Below, piece after piece: positions 1 to 5,013 of a stretch of DNA of 5,013 nucleotides. How positions within the stretch are numbered: position 1 is the first letter of the stretch; each line of letters opens with the position of its first letter. Both the position numbers and the translations under genes were made by a program. The notes beneath the pieces were generated by a model. It ran no database searches. It was not told the DNA's origin and worked only from the letters and a program-made list of their open reading frames with translations. The stretch comes from Verrucomicrobiota bacterium (GTDB lineage: Bacteria; Verrucomicrobiota; Verrucomicrobiia; Limisphaerales; UBA1100): the NCBI GenBank assembly GCA_015660155.1, contig DQLO01000078.1, forward strand, positions 1 to 5,013, written 5' to 3'.

Positions 1-430
1 CGCCGCCAATCACATTGGCGCGTTCGCTGTAGGTTTTATTTAGCCAACCGGTGAGGCCGATGCCGCCGGGCACGCTGTCCAATTCAGTGATGCTCCAGCC
101 GTTTTCGGTGAGCAAAATATCCGGACGCAACACACGCGGAAGGGCGGTTTTGAAACCGGCGTGCCGTTGCCATTCCAGCAGCGACTGCGGTTTGCCTTGA
201 TCCAGCCAATTCGCCACCCACGCCGGTTGCTTGCCGGCCACACTGTGGCGGTACAGTAAATCAGCCGCGCGATAAAATTTCAGCAGCACGCGCCCAAGCG
301 ATTCCAGCTCGCGGGCAAATTTCGCGTCCAACGGAAAAGGCTCCGTGGCAATTCGCCACGCATGACCATCAAACAGACCGCCTTTGGGGAGGGCGTTGCG
401 GATGCACTCGGCTTTCGTGGCGGCGTCCAT
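1..430 (-). CDS. Unrecognised protein, N-terminal 143 residues; possibly ATP-grasp-like (partial)
   Basis: This is an open frame of 143 codons without a stop, starting at an ATG (430..428) and running off the low-coordinate edge. The start is supported by its overlap with the proA stop: TAA (432..430) and ATG share one base, a classic coupled junction. The product starts MDAATKAECIRNALPKGG and looks soluble, with several Trp residues and no signal peptide or membrane segment. Residues about 102-125 read as a strand (RPDILLTENG), a turn, then ITELDSVPGGIG, followed by GWLNKTY. A strand ending in an acidic E-x-D followed by a Gly-rich PGG turn is reminiscent of the N-terminal part of ATP-grasp or glutathionylspermidine-synthase-like enzymes. 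I see this only as a resemblance: the nucleotide-binding part would lie outside the window. The coding assignment is secure from frame, spacing and codon use; the family is a guess. Confidence 0.8.
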   Translation of the reverse strand, partial: MDAATKAECIRNALPKGGLFDGHAWRIATEPFPLDAKFARELESLGRVLLKFYRAADLLYRHSVAGKQPAWVANWLDQGKPQSLLEWQRHAGFKTALPRVLRPDILLTENGWSITELDSVPGGIGLTGWLNKTYSERANVIGG

Positions 431-1695
431 TAGTCGCGCGTCAGGCCATCGCCCTCGCCGATCCATTTGTACGTGGTCAACTCCTCCAAGCCCATCGGGC
501 CGCGCGCGCCAATTTTGTCGGTGCTGATGCCGATCTCCGCGCCCATCCCAAATTCGCCGCCATCGGAAAAGCGCGTGGACGCATTCCAAAACACCGTCGA
601 CGAATCCACCTCCTGTTGGAAGCGCCGTGCAGTAGTTTCATTTTCCGTGACAATGGAATCGGTGTGGCCGGAGCCGTGGGTGTTGATGTGTTCGATGGCG
701 CCGCCCACGCCATCCACCACGCGCACGGCGCAGATGAGGTCGAGAAATTCCGTGTCCCAATCCGTCGGTGTGGCGGCGGTGATGCCCTCGCTGAGAATGT
801 CCGCGCCCGTTTCATCCACGCGTAACTCCACCCCCTTGGCGCGCAAAGCCTCTGCCACTTGCGGCAGCAGCGTAGGGGCTGCGGTCTTGTCCACCAACAG
901 CGTCTCCATCGCATTGCAAACGCCGGGGCGATGGGTTTTGGAATTGACTGTGATCGCGATAGCTTTTTTCGCATCGGCTTCGGCGTCGAGGTACACGCTG
1001 CAAATGCCTTTGTAATGTTTGATGACCGGCACCTTCGAACAATCCGCCACCGCACGGATCAGCCCTTCGCCGCCGCGCGGGATGCAGAGATCCACGAGTT
1101 CGGTAAGCGAAAGCAGTTCGGCGATGGCCGCGCGATCGGTTGTGGGGACGACTTGGATGGCATGTGGGGGAAACGCGTCGCAGGCACTTTTTCCAGCCTC
1201 GGTCATAAGTCGCGCGATGATTTGGTTGGAGTGCAGCGCCTCTTTGCCGCCGCGCAAAATCGTCACGTTGCTGGATTTGAAACACAGCCCCGCCGCATCG
1301 GCTGTCACGTTCGGGCGCGATTCATAAATCATCACCACCACACCAATAGGCGCAGCAATTTTTTTGAGCTTCAAGCCGCTGGGGCGATTTCGTTCGTCGA
1401 GCACACGCCCCACCGGATCGGGCAGTGCCGCCACTTCCCGAAGCCCCTTTGCCATCCCCGCAATGCGCGTGTCATCCAACAACAACCGGTCGAGCATCGG
1501 CTGTGACAAGTCCATCCCGCGAGCGGTTTCCATGTCCTTCGCGTTGGCTTCTTTTATGGAAATTGCATTGGTTTCGATGGCGTCGGCCATGGTGATCAGG
1601 CACACGTTTTTGTCTGCCGTGCTCAGGCGCGTCATTTGATGCGCAGCGGTCTTGGCGTGCCGCGCCAGCTCTGTCATTTGCTCAGTTAAACTCAT
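430..1695 (-). CDS. proA: Gamma-glutamyl phosphate reductase (glutamate-5-semialdehyde dehydrogenase)
   Basis: This cytoplasmic enzyme catalyses the second step of proline synthesis. It reduces L-glutamyl-5-phosphate with NADPH to glutamate-5-semialdehyde, which cyclises spontaneously to pyrroline-5-carboxylate. The product is 421 residues from the ATG at 1695, close to the roughly 417 of E. coli ProA. Family motifs appear in order: the YESRPNVTADA block, LRGGKEA, IPRGGEGLI, HYKGICSVYLD, the catalytic-cysteine motif RPGVCNAMETLL (Cys about residue 260), the signature EHINTHGSGHTDSIVTEN (about 335-352), and the C-terminal NASTRFSDGGEFGMGAEIG with ARGPMGLEELTTYK. An in-frame TTG at 1731 would add 12 residues (MHGRFVHYTPLP) unlike the family, so the ATG at 1695 is preferred; neither start has a Shine-Dalgarno site. 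It lies 39 nt after the transpeptidase gene and its stop overlaps the next start. proB, which makes the substrate, is not in the window. Confidence 0.97.
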   Translation of the reverse strand: MSLTEQMTELARHAKTAAHQMTRLSTADKNVCLITMADAIETNAISIKEANAKDMETARGMDLSQPMLDRLLLDDTRIAGMAKGLREVAALPDPVGRVLDERNRPSGLKLKKIAAPIGVVVMIYESRPNVTADAAGLCFKSSNVTILRGGKEALHSNQIIARLMTEAGKSACDAFPPHAIQVVPTTDRAAIAELLSLTELVDLCIPRGGEGLIRAVADCSKVPVIKHYKGICSVYLDAEADAKKAIAITVNSKTHRPGVCNAMETLLVDKTAAPTLLPQVAEALRAKGVELRVDETGADILSEGITAATPTDWDTEFLDLICAVRVVDGVGGAIEHINTHGSGHTDSIVTENETTARRFQQEVDSSTVFWNASTRFSDGGEFGMGAEIGISTDKIGARGPMGLEELTTYKWIGEGDGLTRD

Positions 1696-1711
1696 CGGAA
1701 GGGGAGTGTAA

Positions 1712-1730
1712 TGCACGAAGCGCCCGTGCA
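1712..1730 (-). other. Short inverted repeat (hairpin) between the transpeptidase gene and proA
   Basis: A perfect 6-bp inverted repeat, TGCACG (1712-1717) and CGTGCA (1725-1730), with a 7-nt spacer fills much of the 39-nt gap between the transpeptidase stop and the proA ATG. On the transcript it would form a small GC-containing stem ending 16 nt before the proA start. No T-run follows, so it is not a convincing intrinsic terminator. A role in RNA processing or in setting proA translation is possible, but chance cannot be excluded. Confidence 0.3.
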
Positions 1731-1734
1731 ACAG

Positions 1735-2253
1735 TTAGTTTTTGCTGATAAACACAAGCGTGCTTTCGGGCACAACATCGAAGAGCGGCAGCAAATCCGT
1801 GGCGGCGAGGTGGATGCAGCCCTGCGAATCCGGTTGGCCGAGGTGCGATTCGTCGCCCACGCCGTGGATGTAAATGTAACGGTCGTGGCTGTCGACTGTG
1901 CCGCCTTCGTTAAAAGTGGGTTCAAGCCCGATGAGCCAAAGAATGCGATCGGTGATGCGGGCGTCGTGGTTGCCTTTGCCGTTTGTGCCGATCGGTTTCT
2001 GGCCTTTGAAAATGGTGCCGATTGGTTCGCCTGCGCCGATTTTTTCAGCGATGCGATGGAGGCCGAGCGGGGTTTGGAACAAATCCATCTGTTGGCCCGT
2101 GCCGTTTTTGGAAGTGGAGGCGGTGAATTCTTCAGTAGTGTCGCCGTGAAAATGCGTGAGCGTTTGCGCGGCCACGTTGACGTGTAGGCAATGGTCGGTG
2201 ATGGGAATTTCCAGCCGCGCGCAGGCATCGGTGAAGGCGGCCGGGAGGTTCAT
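1735..2253 (-). CDS. YkuD-type L,D-transpeptidase
   Basis: The product is 172 residues and matches the YkuD/ErfK L,D-transpeptidase family. These enzymes use a catalytic cysteine to cross-link peptidoglycan stem peptides 3-3 or to attach proteins to them. The domain fills the whole protein: an opening strand LHVNVAAQTL (about 23-32), STSKNGTG (46-53), TPLGLH (61-66), ILWLIGLEP, then RYIYIHG with His about 130 and the active-site segment DSQGCIHL with Cys about 146. The usual motif reads S/T-H-G-C; here the residue two before the Cys is Gln instead of His. No signal peptide or membrane segment is present at this start. The in-frame upstream extension to a GTG at 2355 (34 extra residues, rich in Arg, His and Pro) does not provide one either. 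The ATG at 2253 is chosen because it overlaps the upstream TGA as ATGA. Family assignment is firm; cellular location and exact substrate are not. Confidence 0.9.
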   Translation of the reverse strand: MNLPAAFTDACARLEIPITDHCLHVNVAAQTLTHFHGDTTEEFTASTSKNGTGQQMDLFQTPLGLHRIAEKIGAGEPIGTIFKGQKPIGTNGKGNHDARITDRILWLIGLEPTFNEGGTVDSHDRYIYIHGVGDESHLGQPDSQGCIHLAATDLLPLFDVVPESTLVFISKN

Positions 2254-2666
2254 TGGGTGATGGGCAGAATTTGCGCGCGCGGGATAAAGCGGCGCGTGCG
2301 GTTGCCGTTCACGCCGATGTGCAGGCCGTCCATTTCCCAGCGGATTTTGCCCCACTTGGCGGCGGCCTCCTCGGCGGTGTCGGTCACGTCCAATTCACCA
2401 ATGCGGCCGGGCATATAAAATTGCGGTTGATCGCGGCCGATATAAACGCGCAGACGCACGGACTTGCCGTTCATGTGCGGCTCGAGAAAAACGTGCGCGC
2501 CCAGTGGGGGATCATCGAACACACCATCACTCCATTTGAGCATGAGGCTATGCTCGAGGGTCACCATTTTTTTGCGCTCGGTGAGCACCGCGCCGGTGCC
2601 GTAGCCGATCATCAGGCACACGAATCCGGTGAGAATTACATCCGATAATTTTTTGGGTTTGGCCAT
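2250..2666 (-). CDS. Small single-pass membrane protein of unknown function
   Basis: I do not recognise this 138-residue protein. It begins with a basic stretch (MAKPKK) and one hydrophobic segment at about residues 9-28 (VILTGFVCLMIGYGTGAVL), which should be a membrane anchor or uncleaved signal anchor. It is followed by another charged patch (TERKK) and a soluble region of about 105 residues. Cys17 is not in a good lipobox. The soluble part alternates hydrophobic and charged residues (VRLRVYIG, KIRWEMDGLHIGV), suggesting a small beta-rich domain. The ATG at 2666 is chosen because it shares a base with the argA stop (TGATG); a TTG one codon upstream is the alternative. Its stop overlaps the transpeptidase start by four bases, so the two proteins are probably made together. 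Being encoded in the middle of a coupled gene run, with no internal stop, supports it as a real gene. Confidence 0.85.
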   Translation of the reverse strand: MAKPKKLSDVILTGFVCLMIGYGTGAVLTERKKMVTLEHSLMLKWSDGVFDDPPLGAHVFLEPHMNGKSVRLRVYIGRDQPQFYMPGRIGELDVTDTAEEAAAKWGKIRWEMDGLHIGVNGNRTRRFIPRAQILPITQ

Positions 2667-3943
2667 CAATCAGTGAGTGCCTTGATAAGCACTTTGGAGT
2701 TGCGGCCTTGCGCTTTGTATTCGGCGCGGCGCGCCTCGGGCAAGTCACCCGACAATCCTTCGCGGTAGCCAGCCTTGGTTTGGAAATAGGTAAACGCTCG
2801 CGTGGACAACGCGATCAGCGTGCCCAACCTGCGTTCGCGCGCGGTGTCTTCCACAAACTTCACCAGCTTTTGGCCGATGCCCACGTTGCCGTGCGAGGGG
2901 CTCACGTACAAATGCGCCAACTCACCCACATCGCCAAATTCACGCAGCGACACGCACGCCACCGGATTGCCGTCAATTTCATAAATGAAATAAGTGTCCA
3001 ACTCTTCTTCGATGGCCGCCTCGCTGCGTTCCACCAAATGCTGTTCGTCCATCGCTTCGCGCGTCAGCCGCAGGATGCTGCCGGCATCGCGTTTTTGCGC
3101 GGGGCGAATTTGGCGATATTCATTCGCGTAAATCAAAGTGCCGATGCCCTCATTGGAAAACACCTCCGCCAGCAAACCCTCGGTCACCAGTCCATTGATA
3201 AGATGCACCCGCGGAATGCCCGCCGCGCAGGCCTCGGCGGCGTGTTGAGCTTTGGAGCGTTGGGGCGTGGGGATGCTTTCCGCGTTTTCCGTTAACAATG
3301 CTTCGAGTTTGGGGCCGATCATTTGACGGATGATTTGGCCATCGGTACTGAGGCCGTCCTCGGTGGAAATGAAAAGCAACTTGGTGGCCTTCAATTCTTT
3401 CGCCACCGCGAGCGCCACGGCGTCGCTGTTTAATCGAAACGTGTTGCCTTCGCCATCGAAACCTAAGGGTGGAATGACAGGCGTAATGCCTTGCGCGAGG
3501 AGGGATTGCAAAAGTTCCGCGTCCACGCGCTCCACTTTGCCGGTGTGCAAATGATCGGTGCCATCGAGGATGCCGAGTGGATGGGCGACCACCGCGTTGG
3601 CGTTGGCGGCGCGGAGGTCGTTGGTGGCAAAGCCCTCGAGAATTTCGTGAGTGAGTCCGTTGGCGGCAGTGATGGCGAGCTTGAGCGTGGCATTATCGGT
3701 CACGCCCGTGCCATCGAGATTGCTGGCCGTGGCGGATTGTTCCTCAGCAAGCGCTGCGATTTGTTGCGCCGCGCCGTGCACCAGCACCACGCGAATATTC
3801 AGCGAACGCAGCACGGCAATGTCCAGCAGGAGGTTGGCGAAATTGACGTGCGTCACCACCTCGCCGTCGGCCGCGATGACAAAAGTCTTGTCGCGGAAAC
3901 GCGGGATGTACTGCAGGATTTCTCTGAGGTCGGTGGGTTTCAC
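2666..3943 (-). CDS. argA: N-acetylglutamate synthase (amino-acid N-acetyltransferase)
   Basis: This enzyme acetylates L-glutamate with acetyl-CoA, the committing step of arginine synthesis. The 425-residue product has the two-domain layout of E. coli ArgA (443). The amino-acid-kinase-like domain spans about residues 10-265, with VVLVHGAAQQI, VVAHPLGILDGTDHLHTGKVERVD and RVHLINGLVTEGLLAEVFSN. A GNAT acetyltransferase domain follows (about 276-425), starting at YRQIRPAQ, with the acetyl-CoA loop at HGNVGIG (351-357) and the ending RNSKVLIKAL that resembles the E. coli C-terminus. The kinase-like domain lacks the glycine-rich and lysine residues of true N-acetylglutamate kinase (VIAADGE and HGAAQ in place of K-x-G-G and HGGGP), as expected for a synthase whose kinase-like domain serves arginine feedback. 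The start is GTG at 3943; an in-frame TAG at 3967..3965 leaves no ATG upstream, and there is no clear Shine-Dalgarno site. It follows hisC by 45 nt. Confidence 0.93.
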   Translation of the reverse strand: MKPTDLREILQYIPRFRDKTFVIAADGEVVTHVNFANLLLDIAVLRSLNIRVVLVHGAAQQIAALAEEQSATASNLDGTGVTDNATLKLAITAANGLTHEILEGFATNDLRAANANAVVAHPLGILDGTDHLHTGKVERVDAELLQSLLAQGITPVIPPLGFDGEGNTFRLNSDAVALAVAKELKATKLLFISTEDGLSTDGQIIRQMIGPKLEALLTENAESIPTPQRSKAQHAAEACAAGIPRVHLINGLVTEGLLAEVFSNEGIGTLIYANEYRQIRPAQKRDAGSILRLTREAMDEQHLVERSEAAIEEELDTYFIYEIDGNPVACVSLREFGDVGELAHLYVSPSHGNVGIGQKLVKFVEDTARERRLGTLIALSTRAFTYFQTKAGYREGLSGDLPEARRAEYKAQGRNSKVLIKALTD

Positions 3944-3988
3944 TGGGGCAATATTCGCTGGGGACTATCCGGAGAAAGCGTGTGGTGT

Positions 3989-5013
3989 TCAACGCAAATC
4001 TGCCAGCGCGGCGAGGCAGCGGCCGTTCTCGACGGGCGTGCCGATGGAAATACGGATCCATTCCGGCAACCCATAACCGCCCATCGCGCGCGTGATGATG
4101 CCGCGTAGCTGCAGTTGCTCGAACATAGCCTGCCCGTCGCCGACTTTGGTCAAAATAAAATTCGCGTGCGAGGGCACAGTTTCGATGCCCATTTCCGCAA
4201 AGGCATTTTCAAAAAGCTTTAAGCCTTCCGCGTTGTTCTCGCGCGTGGCGCGGACGTGCTCGTCATCTTCCAGCGCCGCCAACGCGGCGGCTTGGGCCAT
4301 GGCGTTGAGGTTGAAAGGTTGCCGGATTTTTTCCAACGCGGCAATGAAGTCTGGATGGCCGATGCCGTAGCCCACGCGCAAGCCGGCGAGGCCGTGGATT
4401 TTTGAAAACGTCCGCATCAGCAGCAGGTTTTGTTTTTCGGAAATCAACGGCACCAAATCAGGCGCGTCATCAATAAATTCAAAATACGCTTCGTCCATCA
4501 CGAGCAGCACTTCATCGGGAATGCTATTCACCAATTCCATCACCGCCTCGTTGGGCGCGCGGGTGCCGGTGGGGTTGTTGGGGTTGGCGACGAAGACAAT
4601 GCGCGTCTCCGGCGTGATGGCCGCAGCCATCGCGGCGAGGTCGTGGCCAAAATCTTTCGCAGGCACGCTGATGCAATCTGCGCCGGCGAGGTGTGCTGCG
4701 ATCGGATAAATTGCGAAACAATATTGCGAAACCACAATGTTGGTGTTCGGTCCGAGCAATGCGCGGGATACAAACTCAATGATTTCATTAGAGCCATTGC
4801 CAAAAATAAGATTGTTTGGAGCAACGCCCACTTTTTCCGCCACGCATTGGCGCAGATAAAACGCATTGCCGTCCGGATACAAATTCACACGCGCGGCTGC
4901 TTCGCGCATTGCGGCGATGGCTTTTGGAGAGGGACCGAGGGGGTTCTCGTTGGAGGCGAGCTTGATGAGGTCGGCGGCGGGCAAACCCAATTCGCGCGCG
5001 ACTTCCTCCAGCG
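3989..5013 (-). CDS. hisC: Histidinol-phosphate aminotransferase (5' end outside window)
   Basis: This PLP-dependent fold-type I aminotransferase converts imidazole acetol phosphate and glutamate to histidinol phosphate and 2-oxoglutarate in histidine synthesis. The frame stays open to the window edge, giving 340 visible residues that begin LEEVARELGLPAADLIKLAS; roughly 20-25 N-terminal residues are missing relative to typical HisC (about 356). A TTG at 4990 is an ordinary Leu codon, not the start. Motifs seen are KLASNENPLGPSP, NLYPDGNAFYLR, GNGSNEIIE, VANPNNPTGT, VMDEAYFEF, and the PLP-lysine motif RTFSKIHGLAGLRVGY with the Schiff-base Lys encoded at 4402..4400. The C-terminal WIRISIGT carries the expected substrate carboxylate-binding Arg. 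The gene ends with TGA at 3991..3989. Related subgroups can act on phenylalanine or tyrosine precursors, so side activities are possible. Confidence 0.95.
   Translation of the reverse strand, partial: LEEVARELGLPAADLIKLASNENPLGPSPKAIAAMREAAARVNLYPDGNAFYLRQCVAEKVGVAPNNLIFGNGSNEIIEFVSRALLGPNTNIVVSQYCFAIYPIAAHLAGADCISVPAKDFGHDLAAMAAAITPETRIVFVANPNNPTGTRAPNEAVMELVNSIPDEVLLVMDEAYFEFIDDAPDLVPLISEKQNLLLMRTFSKIHGLAGLRVGYGIGHPDFIAALEKIRQPFNLNAMAQAAALAALEDDEHVRATRENNAEGLKLFENAFAEMGIETVPSHANFILTKVGDGQAMFEQLQLRGIITRAMGGYGLPEWIRISIGTPVENGRCLAALADLR

Noticed and set aside
859..1506. Plus-strand open frame of 215 codons
   Set aside because: It lies wholly antisense to proA, whose motifs are unambiguous, and its translation shows no recognisable domain.
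1696..1734. Intrinsic terminator between the transpeptidase gene and proA
   Set aside because: The stem is only 6 bp and no T-run follows on the transcribed strand.
1692..2228. Minus-strand open frame of 178 codons overlapping the transpeptidase gene
   Set aside because: It is an out-of-frame shadow: the product is low-complexity, rich in Ser, Arg and Ala, while the other frame carries the YkuD motifs.
2708..3295. Plus-strand open frame of 195 codons
   Set aside because: It is antisense to the GNAT domain of argA and its product has no family-like motifs.
2666..3943. Reading the argA product as N-acetylglutamate kinase (argB)
   Set aside because: The kinase-like domain lacks the ATP-binding glycines and lysine, and a GNAT domain is fused at the C-terminus, as in N-acetylglutamate synthase.
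3944..3988. Internal promoter or terminator between hisC and argA
   Set aside because: The 45-nt gap shows no convincing -35/-10 pair, no strong inverted repeat and no T-run.
3491..4108. Plus-strand open frame of 205 codons
   Set aside because: It is antisense to argA and the end of hisC, both well supported; long antisense frames are expected at this base composition.

Overview
The window is compact bacterial protein-coding DNA with every supportable gene on the minus strand. Read in the direction of transcription, from high to low coordinates, the order is: hisC (histidinol-phosphate aminotransferase, 5' end outside the window), argA (N-acetylglutamate synthase), a small single-pass membrane protein of unknown function, a YkuD-type L,D-transpeptidase, proA (gamma-glutamyl phosphate reductase), and the first 143 codons of a further unrecognised protein that runs off the low-coordinate edge. 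No rRNA, tRNA, mobile element, CRISPR array or convincing terminator was seen, and the plus strand holds no credible gene.

The genes are very tightly packed. The gaps are 45 nt (hisC to argA) and 39 nt (transpeptidase to proA). The other three junctions are stop/start overlaps: TGATG, ATGA and TAATG. This strongly suggests one polycistronic transcript with translational coupling, whose promoter lies outside the window beyond position 5013. None of the five visible start codons has a clear Shine-Dalgarno sequence.

Functionally this is mostly amino-acid biosynthesis. HisC acts late in histidine synthesis and uses glutamate as amino donor. ArgA commits glutamate to arginine. ProA is the second step from glutamate to proline. 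Mixed in are a probable peptidoglycan cross-linking or remodelling enzyme and a small membrane protein. proB, the usual partner of proA, is not in the window.

The organism is a moderately GC-rich bacterium. The fused kinase-like/GNAT form of ArgA and the L,D-transpeptidase suggest a Gram-negative. The unusual gene order and the lack of Shine-Dalgarno sites would fit a Verrucomicrobiota/PVC-type lineage, but that placement is a guess. I found no evidence of a new defence, mobile or otherwise exotic system. The most open questions are the partial protein at the low edge and the membrane-protein/transpeptidase pair.
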